DNA of 64,000 nucleotides. Source: Lasioglossum baleicum (Eukaryota > Arthropoda > Insecta > Hymenoptera > Halictidae). The notes below the pieces were generated by a model. The model searched no databases, was not told the origin of the DNA, and saw only the letters and a program-made list of their open reading frames with translations. This document shows, piece by piece, positions 20,866 through 32,069 of the stretch. Where the stretch lies: contig NC_134929.1 in assembly GCF_051020765.1 (NCBI RefSeq), positions 21,032,135-21,096,134 on the forward strand, given 5' to 3'. The position numbers and the translations under genes were made by a program. The number at the start of each line of letters is the position of its first letter. The first letter of the stretch is position 1.

Positions 20866-23800
20866 TCACAACAATTGATGATCAGCGTCGGTGGTGAACA
20901 GGGCAGTGAAGAATTGCGAGAACAATTTACCCATATATTGCTCTTCTTTCACCGGCCACATACCTTCCATGAAACCAATATGGCCGCCACGAGACGTTAC
21001 CACAACGGCCACCTTTTTCGTTTCCGATATCTCCTTCAATGGGATCGCTGCACACAAAACAACAGAGAAAATATTAATTTTAATATTTTTATACCGGAAC
21101 GATTATACGTCAAGCTGTGAGAAGCTAATTTAAACCTTGAACCGGTTGAAATGGGTCATCAGCAGCGCTCAGGCATAATAGCGGCACATCAATCAAGTGC
21201 AATTTGTCGTGTATGGTTGCATTAGAATAGTACTCCTCCACGTCTCTGTAGCCGAACTGTTTCACCGTGAAGTGCGAATCAAATTCTCGTACGGTTTGGC
21301 TCTGGCGAATAAAACACATTATTTGAACGATCATTCCTCTCGTGGAAGGAAGTCTTCTATACAGTCAGCGGCAATATTAAGTGGACACTCTTAAAAATCG
21401 CATAACTTTTTAAAAATTGGTCCAAAGGACTTGAATTTTTTGAAGATGTTAGACCGACTAGTTCGCTGGAGAATAAGTAAACAAAAATTTATTACGATTG
21501 CAAATGGTAGGAATTATACAAAATTTTTAAAAATTATGTTTTGTCAATTTTTTTATCTGGGCCTGTAACGATAATTTAAAAAATGCGTTTTATAGATTTC
21601 GGTAACTTATATGCATACCGAAAATTTCATCGAAATACGTTTAAAGATTAGATTTTCACCCATGCCAGGGCATTTCGCCCTCACGTGATCATCTTTAAAC
21701 GTTTGTAGGTCATTGCAATGTTGACCGATTTTAAATTATCGTTACAGGCCCAGATAAAAAAGTTGACAAAACATCATTTTTAAAAATTTTGTATAATTCC
21801 TACCAATTGCAATCGTAATAAATTTTTGTTTACTTATTCTCTAGCGAACTAGCCGGTCTAACATCTTAAAAAAATTAAAGTCCTTTGGATCAATTTCTAA
21901 AAAGTTATGCGATTTTTAAGGGTGTCCACTTAATATTGCCGCTGACTGTAATATCGATAGCTTTGTTACACTATTTATTATAACTATAGACAGCGGATTT
22001 TATGCAAAATAAAAAGCTTGTGCATCAATTGCAAGACGCAGGAGCCAAATATAAATTCATATTCTTCATTAATAATTTTAATTTGGTGAAAATAATATGT
22101 TCATACTCTTAAAGGCTTTTTAATATTTTCACTGTTTTAAACTGCACTTGCTCATTTTTCGTCTACTTGTAACGCTTATTCGCTCAGCTTACTTTTAGAA
22201 GAGTATCTATGTCGACGTCGAAGAACCCGGTTTCCGTCGCATAATGCAATCTCTGTATGTTTTTACGCAGCGTCCCGGCCAAATACTTGTTCATCATTAA
22301 ATTGAAGTAATTTTCTTCCGTATTTTTCGTCGCCGCGAACACGTTCCACGGTACAGAGATTAAGAAACATCCTCTCAATTTGTTCTTCGCCATCGATCCT
22401 TGCTGCGCTAGGTAGTTACCCAATATCAATCTGTGAACGAAACATTTGAAGCATTAATGAACGCATTAGCCCATTAGCGCATTAGTATTAAGAAGATATT
22501 GACAAAGCATTTAGCACACATAATGTACATTAACAATACATTAATAACGTAAGCAACATTAGTTGGTGTATTGAGCAATAGACTAGCTGAAACTCGAGGA
22601 GGTTTATAATACAAGGTAACATGAATCACGATTTGTGAATCATGTCAGAGCGGTGGGGATGGTTCCGGAGTAGGCTCGTGTCAATTGATTTCGCTTTGGC
22701 TTGGCAATAATTTTACACACAGCGAGTGCTACAGTACTCGCTTGTTTCTTTTACGGTAAACACAGACTCGTAACTGATAGAGAATTTCACGCGATGATGC
22801 CGTTCAAACAAACTACGATTGAATGACAATTACCCTCCCATAGAGATTCCAGTTGCTCCAAGAGGCACATTGGGGTAAAGCTTTCTCACGTGTTCAACAA
22901 CTTCGGACAAATCGTCGCTGTTCGCTGCGCAATACGTCCGCTGAGTCTGCAAATGCAATAGCGAATGAGATTCGAAATAATTGAATAAATAATTAAAATG
23001 AAGTCATTGTTGGAATTCTTAACACTGGAACTGCTAGATTGGTTGTAGACTCTTGACTTCATTGATATTCCAAGGACTCTTGTTTGCGTACGAGGGAATT
23101 ATTCGATAATATTCTAAATATGAACGATCGCATTGTAATTTTTACAAAGTAGTACAAGGTCGGTATGTAGATCCAGTGTTAAATATTCTGCGATGGACAC
23201 GGTTGTTATGTTCATGTTTGGTAGCAATCTACCTTTAGTTCTACGCCTCCCAGGCCCCTGTTATTGAAGATCACGCATCTTATGCCGACTTTTTTCGCCG
23301 ACGTGATTAGGCACTTGATGTATTCAGCTTGGCTCGCTCCTGTGAGTCCTGGCAGGATGATCACGATCGGCGACGTCGTCAAGGAACCTTCCTCTGCCCA
23401 ATCCAGAGCCACTTCGCCTCCGTCCGATAACGTCAGGATTTCCCTGCGCGATTAATTATTTAATTCGAGTTGTACTCTATTTAATAAGCTCACGATGGAA
23501 ATCAGTTGGTGAAACTGGTCAGCGGCAATAATAAGTGGACACCCTTAAAAATCGCATAACTTTTTAGAAATTGCTCCACAGGACTTGAATTTTTTAAGAT
23601 GTTAGACCGGCTAGTTCGCTAGAGAATAAGTAAACAAACATTTATTACGATTGCAATTGGTAGGAGAATTATACAAAATTTTAAAAAATGATGTTTTGTC
23701 AACTTTTTTTTATCTGGGCCTGTAACGATAATTTGTTGACCGATTTCGATGAAATTTTCAGTATGCATATAAGTTACCGAAATCTATAAAATGCATTTTT

Positions 23801-26800
23801 TAAATTATCGTTACAGACCCAGATAAAAAGGTTGACAAAACATCATTTTTTAAAATTTTGTATAATTCTCCTACCAATTGCAATCGTAATAAATGTTTGT
23901 TTACTTATTCTCTAGCGAACTAGCCGGTCTAACATCTTTAAAAAATTCAAGTCCTTTGGAGTAATTTCTAAAAAGTTATGCGATTTTTAAGGGTGTCCAC
24001 TTATTATTGCCGCTGACTGTACATTATTATATTATAATTAGACTGTATGTTTTATGCACAAATTAAACTTTGAAAATATTCTTGAAGAAATACATTTAAT
24101 TTCTATTTTGTTTTTAGCTTGGTTTAGAACATTTTTATTTTATTATCATTCTCTAATTATATATAATTTGAAGAATGGGCAGACCGCTGCACAAAGTTTA
24201 TAGTTCATTGTTACACGTGTCTGTATATATAGTTTAACTGCGCTAGAGGAGAATTTTTAGCGACAGAACAGTTTGCAAGACTCCTATAAATAACTCATAC
24301 GAAGTAGTTACTGAATTATAGTTCTTTCGAGTGGAACAATCAATCGCGCGGTGTCCCTTTGCTAGTGAACACGAAGTTCAAGGTAAACTTACCAACCTGC
24401 GATAAATAATAGGCGGTAAAATTCGTGACCGAAGTACGCTCGCTATAATGGTCTGCGCTCTCGATTCGAAGCACCATAATGTCGGCCAAAATTTGTTCCT
24501 AACCAGCGGCACGTGTTCCTCGAGGAATGATCGGAATGGTCCGTTTGCGCATACCAGCATCGGCGTCTGAAAAGTATACGTTATTGTTTTAGTATAATCA
24601 TTTAAAGCGACGGAGATTAGTTACACGTGTCTCTAAAGTTCACATCTGCGCTGAGAAATTAAATGTATTTCTTTTGAAAATGTTCATTTTGCAGGAATTT
24701 GTTGAAAAGATTAAAAAATGCATATTTTTATATGCCCATATATAGTGGGTAACGAAAGTATTCGAACGCACTTTAAATAGAATAACTTCTTCATAATTGT
24801 ACCAAACGACCTGATTTTTTATAATCAATTAGAAGCATTGGTTTATGAAATGAAATGCAAAAAAAGATTTTCCAAAAAATTAAAAGAGTTTTAAAAAATG
24901 CCTTTTTTATGTTTGCATGTATTCTTGTAAATTATAATTTTTTGGAAAATCTTTTATGGCCCTTAAAGAAAATTTAAAATATATATTTTGTAGATCTATG
25001 TTAGTTGTACACATGCTGGAAATTTCGTCAAAATCGATTAACATACACACGAGCTACGAGAGATTAAAAATGTTGAAAACCGTAGTTTTTCTGCTTAAAA
25101 TCCACAAAATCGTACATCTTTCGATGCGTGTCGTTTTGTCCTGCGTCAACCGATTTCGATGAAATTTTCAGCATGTGTATAACTGACATAGATCTACAAA
25201 ACATATATTTTAAATTTTAGATTAAAAAAATGCCTTTTTTATTTTTGTATGTAGCTTTGTAAATTATAGTTTTTTGAGAAATCTTCTTTGGATATCATTT
25301 CATAAACCAATGCTTCTAATTGATTATTAAAAAATCAGGTCGTTTGGTACAATTATAAAAAAGTTATTTTGTTTTAAAGGGCGTTCGAACACTTTCGTTA
25401 CCCACTGTACATGTAGAAGATATTCCGGTTCACCGATTGATTAATGTCGTTATTTTTAAAAGGCGGCTTCTAAAAACAAGATTTCGATTATTGATCCAGC
25501 TCGAACTTTTTGTCTTTTTTCCAGAAGCGTACGCCGCTTAATTGTTTCTTGGAAATTTTCATACGACTTATTTTAGAATTTTCTTATCTACAGTAGCGGG
25601 GCATAAATATCCGGTAACGCAAATTCGTAATAACAATGTATGCTGATAAGTCGAAACATGTATAAGTGTTCAATTATGTAAACAGGCTTCTTTTGTGTAG
25701 CATAAATTAAATGGAGACATTTAAGTTTAAGCTATTGTTTATCTATAATTCTTACAATGTAAAAAATGTTGACTACTTTGTTTCTCAAATTCGTAACATA
25801 ATTCTGCTTAAAAAAATCTATAACCGACTTCGACTTCTATTCACGCAGAAATGCAGCAAAATTCCGATAGGGTAGTTATAAATGGTATTGTTGCTTCAGA
25901 AAAAGACAAAATACTTCCGACAGCAATATATTTATTTCACTGAACAGCTTATTGGCAGTTGAAAAGAAATTAATTTACAGTTCTATAAAAAGTACCATAG
26001 AGATTCACAAATGGTTGTATGTAAAAGAAGATATGAAACACACAATAGAAGTGGAAGCATAAAAAAATTGAATAAAAACGGATAAGGAGATCTACAAATA
26101 GTTGCATATAACAGATATAAAACACACAATAGAAGTGGAAGTATAAAAAGATTGAATAAAAACGAATTAGTGAGAAAAGCGAACGGAAGCTCAGTCTAAT
26201 AAATACATCGGTAGGATATGATAATACTCATTGTCTTCAGATACATTAATTCAGTTCCTTTGAATAGACTTATTCACTTCCTTGAAAAAATACATTCATT
26301 CATCCGCAATAAAAAGTATGCATTTAGCGCGTAGCATTTCTGAAGCACAACATCCGTTCTGAAAACGCATTTTCCCACGCGTCGATACTATTCTATCAAT
26401 TTCCTCTGGAAAAGCTGCGATGCGTTCGAATACAGAAAAAATAGCATGAAGGGGCAGACAAGCATATGACGGTGTGTCGCATTCACGAGCGAAATCTATC
26501 TATTCAAAGATTGCATTATTCTCGACTGGCTTATTCGGTACATTCGAGTTACCTGTTCCGGCCGTTTGCGTAGAAGTTGCGCGCGCAGCCAGGCACCGAC
26601 GCGCGCGCAATTTGTCCGCGGGTGCGAGTGCCACGGAGAGTTTTAAGTTTTAAGGTCAAATTAATCAACCGTGCATCTCTCCGCGTGGCTCGCACGGACT
26701 ACGAAGGGTCGTGCGACTCGCCCGAACTATTCGTATCACGGAAATCCTGATATTATATCGGTGCAGTATCGGCCGGTGTTTGAAAAGTTTTAATGATAAG

Positions 26801-29091
26801 AAGAATTTCGAACTTTGGATCGTCTCAATTAGCTCGCGCCAGTCATGCCGATTCATACTTCCCTGGAACGGAACCGCAAACCTTTAAATCCTCCGATCGC
26901 GATAAAATCCTAATCCTTCCGCTAACAGTCGACACACTCTTTCATTTAGATAAACCATGCAATGCTTTGAAAATCTAAATATTCACTCGAGAATATTCAT
27001 TTCTCGTACGTCAAAGGTACTAGAATATTGCCTACTCATTTTATGTCTATGCTACTATGTTATTTAGTATATTAAGTAATCGCTAACGACCTTGCAGTTA
27101 ATGCGACCACATTAAGATAAACCACAAATACAAAAAAAAATTATCTACCTCATTTGTTTTTGATTTACATTTTACCCTTCTGTCAATAACCATAACTGTT
27201 TCGTAGTATAGCAATAAATAGACTGCGGATATTTATGCATTTTAAGACATGAAAATTGTCAGGAAATGCTAAAATATTAAAATCGATAGAATTCCCACCG
27301 AAAATAGATTTTAAAAGATTCCTCTCCCTTCGAATTTGTCTACAAAAATATCTACAGTATATATACAATAACTTTATTGATGCACTTAGTTTCGCTATAG
27401 CTAAGAGATTAGAAACACACCTTAGATTTTCGAGTAGCTAAAAAGCAGAAAATGTACGAATTTTTACCTCGAAGAGTAAATGGTTGTACGGCCGCAGAAA
27501 ATTCCATGCGAGAGAAGCCAAAGGTTGCAATATCGAGGACGAATTGATAATCGCGAATAAAAGAGCCACGACGTAGATTCCAACAATTAATGCCGATCTG
27601 CAGCGAGGATCTCAGAAACAATTAGTCTTTGTATTTTTCTTTTCCTCGGTGTAGAAACCATGGAAATGGATTCGCGTCTTTCTCCGTGGCGTGTCAATAA
27701 CCCTTCATTGCCACGAAAATCAATTGACCGGTGCGAAATTCTCCAGACCGAGAGCGGGCTTTTTTTCTTATCTGTTCAAATGGTATCTTCAATAGAATCA
27801 AGGCAGTCCCGATATAAGCGCGACTCTGAACCAAACGCGGCGTTGATTGAGCTTAATGAAGGTTAAAAGTCTGTGCATAAACGGTAACGTCTGCTCTATA
27901 GTACAGTCTAAAAATTTCAATTACTATAAATCCCGGCAGCGATCTCGAAAAATCGCCCGCACGTTGCCTGGAGTTGAATAAAAATGTATTTAATAAGACA
28001 GTAATCTTTCGTAACACTTAACTGAACCAGGCTATGTTTCAAATTCTGAATAAAAAGTCACAGTGAGCTCCTAGATTAATTTCGTTTCGTATTTTCGGGA
28101 TAAAAATGAAATACCGAAAAGTATGTAGTCTCGATAGAACTACTCCGTAGGTTGTCACGATGATAAAACAGTATTTTCCCATAACCCCAACCTAGTTAAC
28201 CTCTCGGTCCACAGCCATCTTTAATTCGCGTTTGAAATCCTCTCGCATCCTGCTACCGAAAAATCGCGGCAGGTTTAATTTTCCGAATGAGCGCAAGAGC
28301 GAGATATTGCACCACAACTCGAAAAGTGTCAATCGTTGACACGAGGGGTTGCGGTTACCGGAGGAGGGGGCAGGTATCTCGAATCCCGCCAAGCCTAACA
28401 CTTACATATCTGTGGTTGTCAGGAAAAACGCCGCATGTCACAATTTATAATATAGGATTTACGTATTTACCAGAAAAAAGCCATGAAAACAAATTCGAAG
28501 GGCTCAAAAGAATAATGTGGGTGAAAGTATGTGACAGACGGCGTTCTCCCTGACAACCACAGCTATAACTGAAAAATAGTTTGGAAAAACGGGACAAACA
28601 ATGCCGGCGGAGCGAACATAAACGAGACAAGCGAATATATCCGTCGCAAGTCGCAATGCGTCCGAATGGTCGATGATGCAGCTTCCTCGATCACCGGTAC
28701 GTCAAACGTCGGACGTTCGTCGGTGGAAAAAAGGCCCGCTACACACGTCCGTTTTTCTAACGTGCAGCGACTGAAATACTATGGATTCAATTAAACGCTG
28801 CACATTTGTTTGAACCGTAGTTGCGGCGCGGTACGTTATAAAAACCGCATATATGCGATCGTGAGTACGCTAGAAAAACGGATGTGTGTCGCGGGTTTTA
28901 TCGGACGTCGCGACTGAATGGGATATTGTCTGTTCGTGGTCGATGGGGTTTGCGGGCTAGGTTAGGCTGATTGACTGACGTTTACTCACTTTAACGACTT
29001 CGAAAAGGTAGTAGACGCAGAATCCAATGCCCAGTAGCGCCCCGTAGTAGACCGTCGGGATGTCGAGGAGTGGCTCGAGCATGTTCTGCAT
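20866..29091 (-). CDS. ABHD3: ABHD3/ABHD1-type alpha/beta hydrolase (membrane phospholipase family)
   Basis: Seven exons join in phase: 29091-28990, 24566-24397, 23443-23233, 22946-22834, 22430-22193, 21301-21136 and 21047-20866, giving 393 residues. In mammals ABHD3 is a membrane phospholipase acting on phosphatidylcholines; the same role is inferred here. Exon 1 encodes an N-terminal membrane anchor (VYYGALLGIGFCVYYLF). The hydrolase fold contains the oxyanion-side ILPGLTG, the FNNRGLGG segment, the nucleophile elbow GISMGG (Ser196), the acid in SAADDPF (Asp326 or 327) and His356 in GGHIGFMEG, followed by WP, all in family order. Length is close to the 409 residues of human ABHD3. The exon 2 donor CAG followed by GTTGGT was chosen over a stronger downstream GTAAGT because only it keeps the frame (YRREILTLSDGG). 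Intron 1 is about 4.4 kb and carries several mobile elements. ABHD1 or the insect Hydr2 name could apply equally. Confidence 0.92.
21362..21948. mobile_element. Tc1/mariner-type foldback MITE in ABHD3 intron 5 (587 bp)
   Basis: CAGTCAGCGGCAATATTAAG at the left and its exact inverse at the right are flanked by TA on both sides (21360-21361 and 21949-21950). The inverted arms run for about 200 bp each, making the element almost wholly palindromic. There is no transposase frame. A second family member is at 23516. Confidence 0.88.
21987..22186. mobile_element. TAGACTGCGG-family MITE reaching the ABHD3 exon 5 donor
   Basis: The left terminus is TAGACAGCGGATTTTATGCA. The interior matches the 18856 and 61472 copies (AGGAGCCAAA, TTCATATTCT and CTCATTTTT segments). 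The right terminus appears degraded (GCTTATTCGCTCAGCTTA), placing the element's end at or within a few bases of the exon 5 splice donor at 22191-22192. Confidence 0.6.
23516..24019. mobile_element. Tc1/mariner-type foldback MITE in ABHD3 intron 2 (504 bp)
   Basis: The same ends as the 21362 element (GTCAGCGGCAATAATAAG), with two transitions at the extreme left tip. TA follows the right end at 24020-24021, while the left TA is lost. The arms are long inverted repeats and the core contains ACCGATTTCGATGAAATTTT. Confidence 0.85.
24743..25407. mobile_element. Tc1/mariner-type foldback MITE in ABHD3 intron 1 (665 bp)
   Basis: The right end reverse-complements to CAGTGGGTAACGAAAGTGTT; the left end is TAGTGGGTAACGAAAGTATT. 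TA lies at 24741-24742 and at 25408-25409. The arms extend about 150 bp or more. The core shares ACCGATTTCGATGAAATTTT with the 23516 element although the termini differ. Confidence 0.85.
26000..26167. repeat. Two-copy tandem repeat (units of about 87 and 81 bp) in ABHD3 intron 1
   Basis: Unit 1 begins GAGATTCACAAATGGTTG at 26000 and unit 2 begins GAGATCTACAAATAGTTG at 26087. Both contain AAACACACAATAGAAGTGGA and end ATTGAATAAAAACG. The length difference reflects a small indel. Confidence 0.85.
27219..27240. mobile_element. TAGACTGCGG-family MITE left end in ABHD3 intron 1
   Basis: TAGACTGCGGATATTTATGC is a near-consensus left terminus. A possible partner, TGCATAAACGGTAACGTCTG, is near 27875, but its match is too weak to define an element. 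Confidence 0.5.
28410..28562. mobile_element. MITE in ABHD3 intron 1, ends CTGTGGTTGTCAGG
   Basis: A left terminus CTGTGGTTGTCAGGAAAAAC and a right terminus ending CCCTGACAACCACAG form inverted repeats of about 32 bp with a few mismatches over 153 bp total. Target duplication is not obvious. No coding capacity. Confidence 0.75.
28735..28895. mobile_element. MITE close to ABHD3 exon 1, ends CCCGCTACACACGTCC
   Basis: Inverted repeats of about 29 bp (CCCGCTACACACGTCCGTTT at the left; the right end reverse-complements to CCCGCGACACACATCCGTTT) bound 161 bp. It ends 95 bp before the exon 1 donor, on the intron side. Confidence 0.75.
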
Positions 29092-30792
29092 ATCACTGTG
29101 TGTATGTACTCTATCGATACGTCCGAGAGACTGCTGACACTTGGTTGCGACGTCCGAACGTAAACGCGCCGATGTTGATACTGTTGACGATGACGATCAC
29201 ACGAGGTCCGTTGACAATCCTTGCTCGTCGAACGCCGGTAGCCAACAACCGATCGGCCAACGGTTTCGCACGGAGCCGCCCGTCCACGCGCATGACGTTC
29301 AAATAATTGGACGGCCAACTAGCTTACCAGCGTTACGAGCGACCGATAGCCGATAGCCGAGCATGCAGCAGACGACTATACAGATACAGAGGTGCTATAG
29401 ATACAGTCAGGACTTGGTCACGTGCGCACGAGCGAATCCGCTCCCACACTTATAAACACACCAGCTTACTCGTACATGCCGCAGCCCGCAGCCCACATCA
29501 AGAGACAGAGAGATCATGAACTGGGCCCCTCTCCTCTTTTTTCACCTCTCGCTCTCCTCTCGTTACACACTCCCCATCCTCCTCCTCCTCCATCATCAGC
29601 CCTCCCTAGCCAACCGACACCGTCACGGAGGTTATGTAACGACAGCGTGAACTTTTGTATCGGCACTCTCCGTCGTCGCCGTAATGCAGCTCTGCACTTG
29701 CACCAATCCACGCGATCACACGTCAAACGGTGCAAATGCGGTCATCGGGGGCCCGCGGATGCTTTTTGCGAGGATTGGGTGGCCGTTGATTGTAAAACGC
29801 GGTGCTGGATTAGCGATTCGAAGGTTCTGATCAAAATGATTGTGAAGAACCTTCATCCTGAATAGCAGAGTTTACAAACGCGGTTGATAGTGGTAGACTG
29901 CGGATGTTTATGCAGTTTTCAATTTTCCTAGGCAAATTTTAAGACAGTGGAATCAAATGAGACCTGATCTTCAGCGGTAACAGCCTTTGTAGATATGAAA
30001 GGGATAAAAGTCGAAGCTATAAATGCATACAGAAACTTGAAAACTCATTAATATAGGACAGTTTTCTTCGTTCCCCTGGGCTGTGTTGTAATGACATCTA
30101 CAAACCCCAATGCAACCATGTCACCTCATCGTCATAGAACATACAGGACCTGTAGTGTAGATAGGTAATGCGAGCTTCGTATTTTTGGAAGTACTGTCTA
30201 TGTATCTGGTTATGACCAGTTATGACTAGATAGACAAGTATCAATAAAAATTGATAACAGTCATACGTTTTCTAAGTAAAATCTGGAACTGATCCGAATC
30301 TCTGAAATCGATACGATCGCCCGAAAGTCCCCGATGAGATCGATAGGCGAATAATTAATATTGTTTGGCACACTTCGGGCTTAATATTTTCCGTGAATGA
30401 TTACGATCAAGTTGCGATCTCACATCTGGAATTACGATAACGCCGATACGTTGTAGTGTAAAACCAAGGACCGATGTTTAGAGTAAAAATGAATAGTGAA
30501 TTGGAGCACAGAGTCAAGTCACCTGGGAGAAAGCGGTCGGTATCTAGTTTTTAAACTGGTCGCGCTATAGTTTCATTCATTTTCGATTGCTGTAATCATG
30601 AGAGTTTCGTGTTTCCTCCTTCCAGACACCGAGATACGTTTGCGGTTATTATTGTGGCAAAGATCACCGCACGGTCAAGCAGACAATGATGCGTGTGTCG
30701 CGAAACTAGGCTGATTTAATAAAAATGAAGCAAACATTTCCCACGGGCAGGAATTATTGATGTTTTCTATACATAATGCATGCGTTTGGAAA
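29092..30792. other. ABHD3 promoter region and intergenic DNA
   Basis: The first 700 bp upstream of ABHD3 are CpG-rich, unlike the rest of this block, and presumably hold its promoter. The GT/CT-rich tract near 29520-29610 yields a proline-rich frame that I do not consider coding. TAGACTGCGGATGTTTATGC at 29894 is another left end of the recurrent MITE family. The remainder shows nothing further. Confidence 0.45.
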
Positions 30793-30794
30793 TA

Positions 30795-32069
30795 CACTCC
30801 TCAAAAATTAGTGTTGTATAAAGCTCGAGTCTTCGAAGCTCCAGAGCTCAGTCTTAAAGACTTCTTCTAAATCTTCTTCTATAGAAACTTAGTCTTTAAG
30901 ACTGAGCTCTGAAGCTTCGAAGACTCGAGCTTTATACAACACTATCAAAAATTGTCTACTACTTCGGGATTTTGCAAAATCGATTTCTTTTAAAATTCTG
31001 AGGTCGTAGACAAATTTTGAGACCAGATTTGAAATCAGCGTGGAAAAATCTACGGGAAATGATATATAGCATGTTAAAAAAAAAAATTTTCCGCGCGTGG
31101 TACTGGAGAAACCACATTTTCTTGAAATTCTACATGTTTAACGAATTTTCTCAACGTTAAAAAACGTTCGTACCATAATCTCCCTATTTTTCCCAGATTC
31201 TGCAAAGTTTCAGCTTTAATTTAAAAAAAATTTCATCGCTCTACCTTATTTCTATCGAAAGTTCTTTGATTTTGAATCGAGTTTGGTCCTTTTCCACCGT
31301 GGGCCGTAGTGTATTCAGAGATGTCAGGCAGCCGCTGTACGTGGCGCGCTAATTTCTGCGATGCACTACTTCAAACACAGCTGTCATAGGTAAAAAATTG
31401 TTGCAGCGAGTTCATGGCCCAATCGAATTGGCAGAATCTCTGCTTCAATCTGACGTTCGGATCATGGTATTACGATCATTTCTCGCCGAGATATAGCAAG
31501 TTAAAGGAAATATCGAAATTGTGCATTTTTTCAGCATATTTCCAGAAACACCTGGTATATCGAAATGTTGATGAAATTGAAAAAACAAAAGGAGTGCCTT
31601 GAAGAGAAAGAAACGTTCTTTCTATTGCTTCTTTGCACAAGATTCTACGATAATTTTTTCGCTTTCTGGAGCCAGTTAAAGTTAAAAAGCCCATATTTAC
31701 TTCAATGTCGAATAACTCGAATAAAAAAAATCGCACAATATTCAACAACCACACAATTTACACAGGAAAGATAGCCCTTCCAAATGATATTAACGCGATT
31801 TATCAAAACAATTTGTTGCTCCCCTTGTGATGTTCCAATGTTGCAAAAAATTTTTGTTAACCGTCAATGTTGTCTTCATCTCGCTATAACTTTGTAAAAA
31901 ACCAACATAGCAACAATTTGAAACAGAGCATCTAAAACTAGAGGTTTCAGGCTTCCGAACCATTGCTTAACGATATCGATACAGCAATTTTTGACGGAGT
32001 TGTGATCACGTAAAGTGGGACCAATTTTTCGGGTTCGCACAAGCGATTGCTTAATTCTTTTGAGGAGTG
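30795..32069. mobile_element. TA-flanked non-autonomous DNA transposon, about 1.27 kb, containing a nested hAT MITE
   Basis: The left end CACTCCTCAAAA and the right end TTTTGAGGAGTG are perfect 12-bp inverted repeats, with TA on both outer sides (30793-30794 and 32070-32071), as in Tc1/mariner insertions. The short frames inside (31414-31774 +, 31476-31754 -) have no transposase motif. A 136-bp hAT-like element is inserted into its left terminus. Confidence 0.7.
30809..30944. mobile_element. 136-bp hAT-type foldback MITE with perfect 8-bp target duplication
   Basis: The arms of about 50 bp are nearly perfect inverted repeats starting TAGTGTTGTATAAAGCTCGA, with a short loop. Identical octamers TCAAAAAT lie at 30801-30808 and 30945-30952. 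The duplication belongs to the terminal repeat of the surrounding 1.27-kb element, so the order of insertion is clear. Near-identity of the arms indicates a young copy. Confidence 0.9.

Noticed and set aside
24378..24392. Stronger-looking donor GTAAGT just beyond ABHD3 exon 2
   Set aside because: Using it breaks the frame with exon 3; the GTTGGT donor at 24396-24395 keeps the conserved YRREILTLSDGG reading.
29422..29865. A 147-codon plus-strand frame upstream of ABHD3
   Set aside because: A proline/serine-rich stretch from a CT-rich tract, with no domain; it lies in the expected ABHD3 promoter.
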